Positions 23,860 to 35,997 of a DNA stretch of 64,000 nt are shown one piece after another (the stretch's first letter is position 1; each line of letters begins with the position of its first letter). Location: positions 17,236,162 through 17,300,161 of the forward strand of contig JAAALK010000287.1 of assembly GCA_019279435.1 (NCBI GenBank). The letters are read 5' to 3'. The notes beneath the pieces were generated by a model that did no database searches, was not told where the DNA came from, and saw only the letters and a program-made list of their open reading frames with translations. The DNA is from Zizania palustris (taxonomy: Eukaryota > Streptophyta > Magnoliopsida > Poales > Poaceae). Made by a program: the position numbers and the translations under genes.

Positions 23860-25592
23860 TGAGGAGAGATGTTGAAGATCATGGGCCTCATAGCTCTAGA
23901 GGATGATGATTGATGGTCAACGAGAGTCAAAGAGAGAGAAGAGGAGAGGAGAAGACCTGCCATGTTTTGACCGTATGTGACTCAGGTACATAGGCGACGA
24001 GCGACTACCGGGCAGAGGTCGAGCCAGCCCATCCAGGTACATGGGCTAGGAACAACATGAGACTCGTGGTTTGACCAAGTTTGACTCAGGTAAATGGGCG
24101 GCGAGTGATTGCTGGTCCAAGGAGGGCGCAGAGTCGGGTCAGCCCAATCTGGGTACCCGGTGTAGAGGCGATGAGTGCTTTGTCAGTTTCGGCACAAAAC
24201 TGACGCCCCAATATAGAACGTCAATTGGATATCTGATGGTCCTAGAGCGAAGTCGTAGATGCTACGAAAGCACTACGTCAGGACAAGTTACCTTTAGTTA
24301 GGATTTTACTATTTTGTCTTTTAGGCCCAAAGTCTGTGTTAGTCGAGTCTATAAAAATCCAAAGGGTATTTTAGTCTTTTTCCATTTTATCCTTGCGTTC
24401 CGTAAAAAACCCTAAGGGTTTAATGGCCTTTTCCATTTTTGTGGGCTGCCTATATAAAGGCACTAAACCAACCCTAGGGTTTTCATCCATTGTATGAACC
24501 TTCACTTTATTTTAAAGATGGATCACTTTTAGTCATCTTCTTCCACTGTTTTTGTTTCCACCGGCCAAAAATTCTCCAGCACCGTTGGCACAGTCCCATC
24601 GTCGTCTTGACACGGAGTTGTTCCCTCTCACATTAGCTCTCGAGCATAGGGTCCTCCCACCAGTTCATCGCTGGGAGCGGTTTTCTATCGTGCGCATGGT
24701 AGTTTCTCTCACGCAGATGCGCCTGAGGCAAACCAGGCGATGCATGGGGGTATTTGCTTGGTGGTTGTAGCCGGTTTGTCTTTGGGAGGTCGATCGGTGA
24801 GTTGACACGGGAAGCAGTTTGATGCGTAAGCGTGGAAGTTGTGTGCTCGGCGCGAAGACCACGTGATGCTCGCCTCGGGAGAAGTGCTCGAGGCATCGGT
24901 GTTCTTCGACCAGGCTGACGATGCAGTACGACCACAATAGGAAGATAGGAACAATGCAGGTAGGCGCACTTGAACTTCGTTTTTTAAAAGACATAGTAAT
25001 TTCTTGTTTTAATTTTTCCTCACCCACAGTATTTTCTTTTGAATATTCTGTGTTTGATTTATTAGCTACTAGTATGTTATATTCAGATTGCACTATGAAT
25101 ATTAATTTATATATTTGTGAACACATTTTTCCTGCATTTATTTTGTCAAATTAAATGCTTTAAATATTGTGTTGTTTCCATGTATTCTTAGTTTCAGTGG
25201 TTGCTTTTGATAAGATATTTCTTAATGCGGATGTCAATCATGTGATGAATGAAATATCTGTGATTTGGTGAAACTTTTGTAAAGTTATTATTTAATCTGT
25301 GAGTAAACTTAATCTGCCTTTAAGCACTATGGTGGTGTATCTTCGATTAGCACACCCGTCATTTTTAGGCTAGATTATTTTTAGTGCTTGTGATCTCTGA
25401 GACTATCATCATATTTTATACGACAGGAGAGTGATAGCACTAGGTTTATTTTGATTTTTGTTGTGATATTCTGTTTGCTTTTGCTAGAAGATTTTAGAGG
25501 AGTGTTGGGTGCTAAGGAAAGGCCATCTATTTGAAAGAATTTGTTGAGGCTCCCATTCACCCGCCCCTCTGGTAACTACTCTCGGTCATACA
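23860..25592 (+). repeat. 3' LTR of copia element F (1.73 kb)
   Basis: It starts (T)TGAGGAGAGATG after the purine tract and ends GGTCATACA. It is alignable with the 5' LTR of copia G (59926-61895): shared GTGGGCCTCAT-like start, GTCAGTTTCGGC-AAACTGAC segment, the TATA region, and the final CCATTCACCC-CCCTCTGGT block. A TATATAAAGG promoter box is at 24451. It lacks the TTCGAA-dense part found in the G LTR. Confidence 0.8.
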
Positions 25593-26140
25593 ATACATCA
25601 AACACACAGGGGTAGGGTTATTATTCTCTTAGAGGCCTGAACCTGTCTAAACCCCTTGGGTATTTTTTTTATCTCGTCTTCAAGGTAACCATTGAGTCAG
25701 TATCACAACTCTCCATCAAACCTAACCAAATCTCACTACGGGTACCTTCATAAGCTATCTTTGTTCATACGCAATGACACTACTTCAAAGGATACTTCGA
25801 ATGAAGTGCTATTGAGCTTCAAAGCCTTAGAGTCATCTAAGGAGGCTTTCCAAAGCCCTTATATCAGCCGAAGGATCTATGAGAGTTACCTCTCCTTCAA
25901 AGGGATCTTATTTTAAAGGCACACTGTAATATACGATAAGACATCTTCTTTCCAAGTATGTTCATACCTAGGTTTACTATTTTCCCCTATGAAGTCTTAT
26001 GTGCAGAGTCCGCAATGATGGTTGTTACTAGAGGGCAAAATAGTATTTTTCTTGTTGTATTTTCGCCTAAAAATATCTGCCCTTTCTACTGTAATAGAAC
26101 CCAAAACTTAGTCTAAGAATATACTTCGAACTGAACGTAA
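25593..26140. other. no gene seen; flank of copia F
   Basis: The first about 60 bp faintly resemble the leader after the G LTR, then nothing is recognisable. Short frames here show no family motif. Confidence 0.4.
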
Positions 26141-26419
26141 GAACATCTTCAAGAGATACTCTAAAAATCAAGTTCCTATATCTTTTTGGGATTGCGATTG
26201 TAGGTTCTATTCTCTATATGTATGCTTTCTTCCAACTGAATCTCTATATTGTACAATGGGAAGAGATATTGGTTCCATACAAGTGAGAATCCGATCCATT
26301 AATATTAGAAACACTTTATTTTAGGGAGCTAGATAGAGTATCTATTAGAGCTATATATTTACATATAATCCCTAAATTATAGAGAAAGAAGTCTTTTAAA
26401 GACTCTATTGGGGATGCTC
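26141..26419. mobile_element. Tourist-like MITE (279 bp)
   Basis: The ends GAACATCTTCAAGAGA and (reverse complement) GAGCATCCCCAATAGA form imperfect inverted repeats. Both sides are flanked by TAA (26138-26140 and 26420-26422), as produced by PIF/Harbinger transposases. There is no coding capacity. Confidence 0.65.
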
Positions 26420-26455
26420 TAAGGTTATTATCTATTTGGAAAAATTCGATTTATT

Positions 26456-26633
26456 CCATTACAATTTTGCGACTTTAGAGAAATGCCATTATAATTCGTA
26501 TATTTAGATTTATATTTTAGAATTCTCTAAATTTGTAATGGTATAGTTCAGACTTCTTTAAAATTGTAATGGCATTAATCTAAGTATGTGAATTGTAATG
26601 GCATTTCTCCAAAGTCATAAAATTGTAATAGCA
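26456..26633. mobile_element. foldback MITE (about 178 bp)
   Basis: CATTACAATTTTGCGACTTT-AGAGAAATGCCATTATAATTC on the left is mirrored by its near-perfect reverse complement ending near 26633, giving arms of about 55 bp that can fold into a hairpin. Superfamily is not decided because no clear target duplication is visible. Confidence 0.6.
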
Positions 26634-26696
26634 TGGATACAATTTTCCCTGTCTATTTTATCTCTGAGCTAGTCCATCAAGGCTAATTGAATCTGT

Positions 26697-26723
26697 AGGC
26701 GTAATCTTTTATGCCAACACGCT
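26697..26723 (+). repeat. truncated LTR end of the element C family
   Basis: These 27 bp match the last bases (U5 end, ...TACGCCAACA) of the solo LTR at 26888-27381 and of element C. Only this edge is kept. Confidence 0.5.
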
Positions 26724-26887
26724 CGATTACTGTTTGGTTCAAGAATGAAATAATTATTAAACTATTTGAAACAATAGGATATCCTAACTGAAACAATATA
26801 CATAATTATATTGAAACATTCTTTGTAACTGGTCGAAACATTATATCTTTACAGTTTTTTTCACCGAAAAAATTATCAGAATATGCT

Positions 26888-27381
26888 TTTTGAGGGAAAA
26901 TACTTCACCTTCAGGACTTAGAGATTAACAGTTCGAGATAACTTATCAGCTTCGGAGCTGATAAGCTTATGCCCGAAGGTGGTGGAGTCATTAAGCCGAA
27001 GGGTGCTTCGACGTACAATCCGAAGGAACCCTTCGCAGGATATGAAGCTCCGGTGCAAAACTGCAAGGTTGATAAGATGTTTGGCTTATCTATTTACTCC
27101 GGGTAGATTTTACCATTTTAACCCTGTTCAGGGTACCGAATAGTTTCCACTATGTCGGTTGTAATTGAGGGGTAAATAGGTCTTTTCCTTAGACTTTTTT
27201 GCCTATAAATACCCCCTTCTTACCATGTAATACGCATTGAATACTCAGCTATTCAATACACCATTTCGGACTACTTAAGCTATTATCCAATTCGGGGGCT
27301 TGAGATAGTTCTCAACACAAATTCACTGTTTGTTAGTTCTTGATTTTAGAGAACCTGTTAGCGTAATCTTTTACGCCAACA
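26888..27381 (+). repeat. solo LTR of the element C family (494 bp)
   Basis: In plus orientation it runs from a decayed TGTTGGGGGAAAAT start to CGCCAACA. It shares the TATAAATACCCCC promoter (27204-27211) and end sequence with the LTRs of element C. Flanks ATGCT and ATGAT match at four of five bases, as expected after LTR-LTR recombination removed the interior. It is clearly older than C. Confidence 0.75.
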
Positions 27382-27534
27382 ATGATCAGTTCAGTTCGCA
27401 CAAGGGTCAGCAAATGGGGCACGGCAACAACCATTGCTGACCCGCGCATCTGATAGAATGGCTGGCTCCAGACACATGTCCTCCAACATTATTGTATCAA
27501 TATTGTTTTGACCGAAGGTGCGCTAACACCATTA

Positions 27535-28150
27535 GAGCATCCACAATGTATAGTATACTTACATTAGTACTATATGGACATGTGGCAAAGTCTTTTCTTA
27601 GTAAAAACTTTATAGTGTATAGCATCTTTAAGGTGGGATCCTTAACAAAATAAAAATATATTTACTTGCTTAGCATTAAAGTAGTATTATTTAATTCATG
27701 GGACTAGTACCCTTGCATAGGACTTGTGTCTTCTGAGCATCCACAATGTTAAAATAAGTGGTGGTGCGAAGAATTTTTTTGGCTTGGTACTTGTTCTATA
27801 CATTGTGAAGATGGTACTAAGCAAATTAAGATAAGATATGGGTTCAATGTATAGATACTAGTTCCATAAATTAAATAATACTATTTTTTTAGTTTGATAG
27901 TTGCTCATTGCATAGAGTATGCATATTTTTATAGTTTTTTTATGTTGAAAGAGTCTTATCTCTAATACTATATATTATTGTATTTTTCTAAGAAACAAAA
28001 TTGCTTACATGTCCGTATAGTACTAGTTCAAGAGATACATTGCAGATGCCCACTTTACTTGCTTAGTATCATTTTCCTATTGTATGGAACTAGTATTAAG
28101 ATAAAAAGATTTTGTTAGATACAATTATAAACTCAACATTATGAATGCTC
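27535..28150. mobile_element. nested Tourist-like MITE pair (616 bp)
   Basis: The ends GAGCATCCACAATG and GAGCATTCATAATG (reverse complement) are flanked on both sides by TTA (27532-27534, 28151-28153). Inside, GTACTATATGGACATGT (about 27570) is mirrored at 28002-28020, and a second GAGCATCCACAATGT occurs at 27736. This suggests one MITE inserted in, or fused to, another of the same family. Confidence 0.6.
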
Positions 28151-28153
28151 TTA

Positions 28154-28460
28154 CAGGCCAACCGTATTGAATACACTATCAACAATAGCCAAAACAAAGG
28201 TCAATGACGTGTATATATTGGAAATATATTTTTGAATGTCCACGCCGGCTCGTAAAAAAGAAAAATCGGATGGAACCGGTTCGTTTTGACTTAAATCTGA
28301 ACGTGCTTTCTAAATTGCGAAAATTATAATTTATATCCACTACAAAATGAGTAGAATGGGAGATTGATTGGAAGATGCGTCGGTTTAGTTCTTTCCGCAT
28401 GTTCTGTCAGGTGAAGATAAGCATTTTGTTAAACAACTTTCAACTGTCTTTGCTGATTCT
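28154..28460. other. no gene seen
   Basis: This is about 300 bp between the MITE and the hAT-like element, with no motif I recognise. Confidence 0.4.
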
Positions 28461-31400
28461 TAGGGATGGATTTGGATCGGATATAGATGGAAACGAATCT
28501 GGATAGCACTATTTATCATATTTTAATTCGAATATGAATACGGATTCGGATGTTCTCGAATACGAATACAAAATGAATATTTCGAAAACGAATATGTATT
28601 CAGATGTTTACTCGGTTTAACTACAAATGTTCGTTGTTTCACTAATTTTTCAAAAGTCCAAAGGGTCCAATATACCAAATTAGAATAATAATTAATAAGA
28701 AACAATGATACACAATAAACCATGCACAAACTAAATTTTTAAATAATACTAACTAAAATTCATCATACACAACAACCAATAAGAACTACATAAAGTCTTG
28801 AACTGAAATTCATCATATATTTCAACCAACAAGAACACACAAATTGAGTCCAGGCGCGCCAATGCAGAAAAAAAGGCGGCAATTTAGAAAGAATTGGATA
28901 AATTTTATTATTTTTAAAAATTAAACATTTTCAAAAATTTATTAATATCCTATATGATAAATTTATCGAAAAAATTTTAAAATTTTATCATGGTATATAC
29001 GTATAATATTATAATACCGTGACAAGTCTCGTATTTTTCAGACTTTATTTGATTTTTTTATAATTAAAAAACCCTTAAGGTCCACATTACCGATGATGTA
29101 TCGTAACATAAATTTTTTAACATTTCTTTAAATTTAGTGGATAAGAACTAAAAATGGACACAGATAGTGAATGTGATTTTTCTATAAATTTTAGTGCATT
29201 ATTTTAGGTACTTGCAGTTCAAATTTCACATATTCCAATTTAAATACTAGAAACATAATTAATGAGTTACAAATAGAAAATAGATCTATAAAAATACAAA
29301 AAAAAATATATGGGATTATATATGTTGTATTTTGATTATATAAGAAAATTCAAGTTCAAACAAATATTTAACCGTCAATTTACTTTAAACCATAGCGTAT
29401 TCCTTTCCAAAACTCGGTTTCCTCTCAAGAGAATCTCATATTTCTTAACATTCTATATGATAAATTTCTCGAAAAATTTTCAAAAATTTATCATGGTATC
29501 TACGTATAATATTATGACACCATGATAAGTCTCGTATTTTTCAGACTTTATTTGATTTTTTCTAATTAAAAAACCCTTAAGCTCCACATTACCGATGAAG
29601 TGTCATGACATAATTTTTTTAATATTTCTTTAAATTTCATGGATAAGAACTAAAAATGGACACAAAATAGTGAATGCAATTTTTCTATAAATTTTAGTGC
29701 ATTATTTTAGGTACTTCCAGTTCAAATTTCACATATTTCAATTTAAATACTAGAAACACAATTAATGAGTTAAAAATAGCAAATGGATATATAAAAATGC
29801 AAAGCATTTATATGGAATGAGATATATTGTATTTTGATTATATAAAAAAATTCAAGTTCAAACAAACATTTAACCATCAATTTACTTTGAACTATAGCTT
29901 ATTCCTTTCATAACTCTATTTCCTCTAAAGAGAATATCAGATTTCTTAACATTCTATATGAAAACTTTTTCGAAACATTTTCAAAATTTTATAATGGTAT
30001 CTACGTATAATATTATAATACCGTGATAAGTCTCGTGTTTTTAGACTTTATTTGATTTTTTATAATTAAAAAACCCTTAAGATCCACGTTACCGATGAAG
30101 TGTCGTGACATAAATTTTTTAATATTTATTTAAATTTCATGTATAAGAACTAAAAATGGACACAAAATAGTGAATGCAATTTTTCTATAAATTTTAGTGC
30201 ATTATTTTAGGTACTTGCAGTTAAAATTTCACATATTTCAATTTAAATACTAGAAACACAATTAATGAGTTAAAAATAGCAAATGCATCTAGAAAAATGC
30301 AAAAAACTTATATGGTATGAGATATATTGTATTTTGATTTTATAAAAAGTTCAAGTTCAAACAAACATTTAACCATAAATTTACTTTAAACCATAGCCTA
30401 TTCCTTTCAAAACTCTATTTCCTCTCAAGAGAATCTCATATTTCTTAACATTCTATATGATAAATTTCTCGAAACATTTTCAAATTTTATCATGGCATCT
30501 ACGTATAATATTATAACATCTTAATAAGTCTCGTATTTTTCAGACTTTATTTTATTTTTTATAATTAAAAAACCCTTAAGATCCATATTACCGATGATGT
30601 GTCGTGACATAAATTTTTTAACATTTCTTTAAATTTAGTGGATAAGAACTAAAAATGGACACAGATAGTGAATGTAATTTTTCTATAAATTTTAGTGCAT
30701 TATTTTAGGTACTTGCAGTTCAAATTTTACATATTTCAATTTAAATACTAGAAACACAATTAATGAGTTAAAAATAGCAAATGCATCTAGAAAAATGCAA
30801 AAAAAATATATGGTATGAGATATATTGTATTTTGATTTTATAAAAAAAATTCAAGTTCAAACAAACATTTAACCATAAATTTACTTTAAACCATAGCCCA
30901 TTCCTTTCAAAACTCTATTTCCTCTCAAGAGAATCTCATATTTCTTAACATTCTATATGATAAATTTCTCGAAACATTTTCAAAATTTTATCATGATATC
31001 TACATATAATATTATAACACCGTGATAAGTCTCGTATTTTTCAGACTTTATTTGATTTTTTATAATTAAAAAACCCTTAAGATCCACATTACCGATGATG
31101 TGTCGTCACATAAATTTTTTAACATTTCTTTAAATTTAGTGGATAAGAACTAAAAATGGACACAGATATTGAATGCAATTTTTCTATAAATTTTAGTGCA
31201 TTATTTTAGGTACTTGAAGTTCAAATTTCACATATTTCAATTTAAATACTAGAAACACAATTAATGAGTTAAAAATAGCAAATGCATCTAGAAAAATGCA
31301 AAACATTTATATTGTATGAGATATATTGTATTTTGATTTTATAAAAAAAAAATTCAAGTTCAAACAAACATTTAACCATCAATTTACTTTAAACTATAGT

Positions 31401-32698
31401 CTATTCCTTTCAAAACTCTATTTCCTCTAAAGAGAATATCAGATTTCTTAACATTCTATATGATAACTTTTTCAAAACATTTTCAAAATTTTATAATGGT
31501 ATCTATGTATAATATTATAATACCGTGATAAGTCTCGTGTTTTTTAGACTTTATTTGATTTTTTATAATTAAAAAACCCTTAAGATCCACCGATGAAGTG
31601 TCGTGATATAAATTTTTTAATATTTCTTTAAATTTAGTGGATAAGAACTAAAAATGGACACAGATAGTGAATGTGATTTTTCTATAAATTTTAGTGCATT
31701 ATTTTAGGTACTTGCAGTTCAAATTTCACATATTTCAATTTAAATATTAGAAACATAATTAATGAGTTAAAAATTGAAAATGGATCTAGAAAAATGCAAA
31801 AAAATTATATGGTATGAGATATATTGTATTTTGATTTTATAAAAAATTTCAAGTTCAAACAAATATTTAACCGTCAATTTACTTTAAACCATAGCCTATT
31901 CCTTTCAAAACTCTATTCCCTCTCAAGAGAATCTCAGATTTCCTAACATTTTATATGATAAATTTCTCGAAACATTTTCAAAATTTTATCATGGTATTTA
32001 CGTATAATATTATAACATCTTGATAAGTCACTTTATTTGATTTTTTATAATTAAAAAACCCTTAAGCTCCATATTACCGATGAAGTGTCGTGACATAAAT
32101 TTTTCAATATTTCTTTAAATTTCATGGATAAGAACTAAAAATGGACACAAAATAGTGAATGCAATTTTTATATAAATTTTAGTGCATTATTTTAGGTACT
32201 TGCATTTCAAATTTCACATATTTCAATTTAAATCCTAGAAACACAATTAATGAGTTAAAAATAGCAAATGTATCTAGAAAAATACAAAAAAATTATATGA
32301 AATGAGATATATTGTATTTTGATTATAAAAAAATTCAAGTTCAAACAAATATTTAACCATCAATTTACTTTAAACCATAACTTATTAATATTCACTAACT
32401 TATGTATTCCATAATTATATAAATAATAAATAAACCATTAATATAATGATAATATATTATCTTGAGTCTAAATTTAATCTATGTGAAATCCTTAAACAAA
32501 TACGGATGTATCTATTTTCATATCCACATTCAACAGAATTTGGATATTCGTTTTCATATCCACATTTGTAAAACGAATTCGGATATTTCCGAATGTCATC
32601 CATATTTAATTCGGATACGAATACGGATATCCATATTTACAGTTATTCGAATACAAATACAGATAATTCAGATATTCCGACATCCATATTCATCCCTA
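28461..32698. mobile_element. hAT-like non-autonomous element carrying a tandem array (4.24 kb)
   Basis: The left end is TAGGGATGGATTTGGAT and the right end is ATCCATATTCATCCCTA, i.e. inverted TAGGGATG termini like those of Ac/Ds-type hAT elements. The 8-bp flanks CTGATTCT (28453-28460) and CCGATTTT (32699-32706) match at six positions, the duplication length of hAT. Both subterminal regions are packed with GAATACGGAT / ATCCGAAT-like short repeats, typical transposase sites. No transposase frame exists. The interior is almost wholly a 500-bp tandem repeat. Confidence 0.7.
28905..32390. repeat. tandem array, about 7 units of about 500 bp, AT-rich
   Basis: The landmark ACCCTTAAG recurs at 29071, 29573, 30073, 30572, 31073, 31576 and 32059, spacing 502, 500, 499, 501, 503 and 483 bp. 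Other landmarks (ATTTTAGTGCATTATTTTAGG, TCAAGTTCAAACAAA, TTTCCTCTCAAGAGAAT) repeat in register. Units are very similar to each other, suggesting recent unequal exchange or replication slippage. There is no coding capacity. Confidence 0.9.
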
Positions 32699-32852
32699 CC
32701 GATTTTTTTGCGGCTGCGTGCCACCGGATCTGAGGGCTCCCGTTTGAAGGTAAGGCAGGAAGGACTGAGATATTGTAGCGATGTATGATTAGTGTCCATA
32801 TTTATCTGTTAAAAACGCATTGACAAACAAGATGGAAATGGGTTTCCATTGA

Positions 32853-32972
32853 GGGCTGGTTTGGGAGCCCAAAATCCCAGCCCATTCCCTGGGGATGGGC
32901 CGGGATTTTAGGCTAAAATCCCGGCCCATCCCCAGGGAATGGGCTGGGATTTTTGGCTCCCAAATCAGCCCT
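32853..32972. mobile_element. perfect-hairpin MITE (120 bp)
   Basis: GGGCTGGTTTGGGAGCC at the left is mirrored by GGCTCCCAAATCAGCCC at the right, and the interior (AAAATCCCAGCCCATTCCC...) is also its own near-perfect reverse complement around 32912. A strong foldback with no coding frame. The family is probably hAT-related; the target duplication is not clear. Confidence 0.65.
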
Positions 32973-33370
32973 GAAGAGGAACATAAACAACATAAGCTAG
33001 GCATTGCATCGCCATCCTCTTTTTAGGAGATTGTGAGTAGTTAGGATTTTGTTTTGTATTAGTGTTCATGTGAAAATTTTGCATTTTGATTGAGCTTGTA
33101 GCCAGCAATTGTTATCGTCTTATCGAGAAATTGTTTAAGGAAATTGCATTATAACAGTTTATCAATTTTTTTCGTTCGAAACATTATCATAATCATTAAC
33201 CTAATTCTTATTCATTTTCTATGTTCCGCAACCTGTGTCAAATAGTCCGTGTGAACAGTGGGAAGAAACTTGGTCGGAGCCAATGCGGCATGCACGCACG
33301 CAGTGGCTCTCTGCCGCGCGTATGCGTCCCTGGGCGGCGTCTTGCCGGCGAGACTGATGGCTCACGTACC
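32973..33370. other. no gene seen
   Basis: There is no transposon end or coding signal; it may be the start of single-copy DNA. Confidence 0.35.
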
Positions 33371-33372
33371 GA

Positions 33373-33408
<36 letters not shown>
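33371..33408. repeat. (ACGC)n microsatellite, about 9 units
   Basis: A nearly perfect ACGC tetranucleotide run. It generates artificial Cys/Arg/Thr-rich frames on both strands, which are not genes. Confidence 0.9.
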
Positions 33409-35340
33409 GTGGCGTCAGGATGGTGTGAGCGTGACGAGCGGGGGAAACGGAGAAGAGAGGCCACCCGACGGTTAGGACCAAGGAGGAAGAAGAAATACGC
33501 AGCGCGGTCTCGTGGGGGGCCCGCACGGCAGCTGCGGGAATCACGGCGGAGAGCATGCGACGTCCGGCGATGACCACTTACCGTGAAATAAAAACCACTG
33601 CTTTTTCGTCTCCCAGGTTGGTCCATGGCCACTGCAACTTTCTCAGCTAGCTGCATGCTGGCTTCTGCTTCTCGATCGCACGCCAAATCTGCAGCTGCAG
33701 CTGGCACGAGCTGCTGACTTTCCCCGTACTATCTGAAACAAACGGAAGAGAGGTCGCTCGTTGGAAAAAAGTTTCGCTTGCAGCTGTAGAAACAAGCAGA
33801 AAGAGAAGAAGAAAAAGGGCTCAGTGAAAAGCTGGGAACCGGTCATGTAGAAGAGGAGGCCGGAGGGGCCGGCCGTGCGACGTTGGGCGGTGCACGGCGC
33901 ACTCCCGGCTGCCCACATCTCTTCCGAGCTCCCGGCCTGCTATAGTGAGCGTTGTTACATGACATCATTATCCACAAAATTACCATCCACCCATATATTT
34001 CACCAATTATCAGATACTCAATGAAATATTTGTTTTTAACAGTAAAACATTTGTCTTTGTTGAATGTTGGAACATTCATTTTCAATAGGTAAAATATGCG
34101 TCTTCAACTATGAATTATTTAGACTAAATTATATAAATTGGACCAATTCGTTGGGCCGTTCGTGCGCCTGAATTACTTAAACCGATGAAAAGCAATTTCA
34201 TTATCTTATTTGTTAGTCCAAATAACATGTTTTAATTTAGTGTTAATAGCATCTAGCTGTTAATCCTAATAGTCTTTATTGGATAGGTTTGTGATGATAT
34301 AATCTGACTTAAAATCTCCTGCCAGTGACAGCCTTCCTGTCTCCCTGAACATCTACAAGGCGTGACTGTGTGAGCGATTCCAGATTCCTGCATGCGCTGC
34401 ATGCAAACCAAAAACGAACAAGATTTGCACTGTGAGTCGGTCGATTAATGCCTGAAACAATCGAATCTCATGCCTTTCACATGGCATAAACTGGTGTTCG
34501 CTTTAGCATTTGGTACGTGCAGAAATGCGAGGCTATCGCTCAAAAACAAAGGCCGGCCGATCATAGGTTAGCTATTATGCAGGATAAGTCAACCGAACAA
34601 ACAGTACTTTATTATTTGGCCTTTTAGCTTTTGCGACTAGTAGAGCAAGCATGTTCCTCTGCCTTTTGTCACCTTTTCTGTGGAGCAGACACGCAAGCAT
34701 GTGAGCATGTCGATGATCGCCGGAGTTCCAATTCTTTCCGGCCAGCCGCACGCAAAGGATGATTTGAAGATATATCACCTCGCAGCAAAGAGAAAGGCCC
34801 GTCATCTTTTTTGTATTCTTGAGCCGTCCTTTCCATGTTGCACTGGTCACTTTCACCATACTAATAATATAATGCATCTTAACCGTCGATCTTTAATTTA
34901 TTAACAATTTAGATTAATTTCTACTACTATTCTAATATAGAGAAGTAAAATTTACAGAGTATAAAATCATCCAAAAAACTATTGAAATGAGATGTGCATG
35001 GACTATCAATGTAGCTAGCTTACGGGGATGAATTAATTCAGAAACTTAACCATAGAAGACGTGGTTGATGAAAAAAACGCTAATGACAACGGGAATACAT
35101 GTATTATAATCAATTAAAATTATCAAACTACTCTTTAAAATTAATGGTTATAAAATTAATGATTACGATTAATCTACTATTATTATAATAGTCCCGGTAG
35201 TTATCAGTGAATCCACTGTAATTTGAAAGGCTCTAGATCTAAACACTGTAACGGACGTCGAATCAGAAGAGCACGCAATCATTTCATCACCCTGGCTTTA
35301 CGTAAAACGCTTAACCGAGTGGGAGAGACGTCGTCCACGA
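33409..35340. other. no gene seen; mixed GC-rich and AT-rich non-coding DNA
   Basis: 33409-33950 is GC-richer with short open frames on both strands but no recognisable domain. 33950-35340 is mostly AT-rich. I see no transposon termini, so this may be original host intergenic sequence. Confidence 0.35.
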
Positions 35341-35590
35341 TCCGAAAAAGATTCTCGACGGGGCCCACTCTCGAGGTCCAAAAGCGGACGCTGCTCGTCT
35401 CCTACCAGCCGTGCAGTGGCCCACTTACGTTGGCCCGGGCCCCACTCCCTATCACATCCGGAAGGGCCCACTGATATACCAAGGTCCAATGGGAGCCATC
35501 GTTCAGGGTGGATATGACCTGGGCCCGTATTACGGGGACTGAAACGTTGGGTATTGTTACTGGGCTTAAGCCCACAGATCTGACGTGACA
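35341..35590. promoter_or_regulatory. promoter-like GC-rich patch with TGGGCC/GGCCCA motifs
   Basis: At least six GGCCCA/TGGGCC-type motifs (near 35358, 35413, 35430, 35462, 35517 and 35560) cluster in 210 bp. In plants these site II-like motifs mark promoters of broadly expressed genes. The patch lies about 150-380 bp upstream of the transporter fragment on the plus strand. A promoter role is inference. Confidence 0.35.
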
Positions 35591-35740
35591 AAGCAAGCCG
35601 GTATGTTTCTTTATAAATTCTTATATAATTTAATATTTTTGTTATAATTATAATATTATATTTAATATTTATTTAAAATAGTAAATAATTTATATATATA
35701 TATATTATTTGTGACCACCGTATAATTCAGTCAACTCGAG

Positions 35741-35997
35741 GCGATCACGGAGAGCACGGACGAGGCGCTGCTGCCGGCGTTGTACAGGGAGGTGGGTGCG
35801 CCGCTACACGCGACGCACCGACGCCCATTGGGCTCAGTGCCCTCTCACGCTGTGCCGCTCCTTCGTGCAGGCGGCGTGCTACCCCTCGCCGCCTTCCCCG
35901 CCGTGCAGTACAACCGCACGCACGTCGTCACCATGGGGGCCTTCCTCTGGGCCGCCGCCCTCTTCCTCGTCGCCGTCTCCGTCTCTCTGACACCTTA
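35741..35997 (+). pseudogene. fragment of an MFS (spinster-like) transporter gene
   Basis: Read across frames, the segment gives EALLPALYREVGAPL, then LTLCRSFVQAACYP, then YNRTHVVTMGAFLWAAALFLVAVS. These match the order of the first transmembrane region of plant MFS transporters of the spinster-like group. Two frame changes (near 35820 and 35885) are needed and homology ends at about residue 80 with a stop, so it is a short, broken gene copy. GC content is high, as in the 5' exons of grass genes. Whether it is a relic of a local gene or a piece moved by a transposon cannot be told here. Confidence 0.6.

Noticed and set aside
24633..25126. Minus-strand frames of 86-153 codons in the copia F LTR
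   Set aside because: They overlap each other in different frames within an LTR and have no match in the related G LTR.
28905..32390. Regularly spaced repeats, considered as a CRISPR array
   Set aside because: Units are contiguous 500-bp tandem copies with no spacers, in plant nuclear DNA.
33219..33707. 162-codon minus-strand frame over the ACGC repeat
   Set aside because: Cys/Arg/Ala periodicity comes from the microsatellite; no domain motif or codon pattern of a gene.
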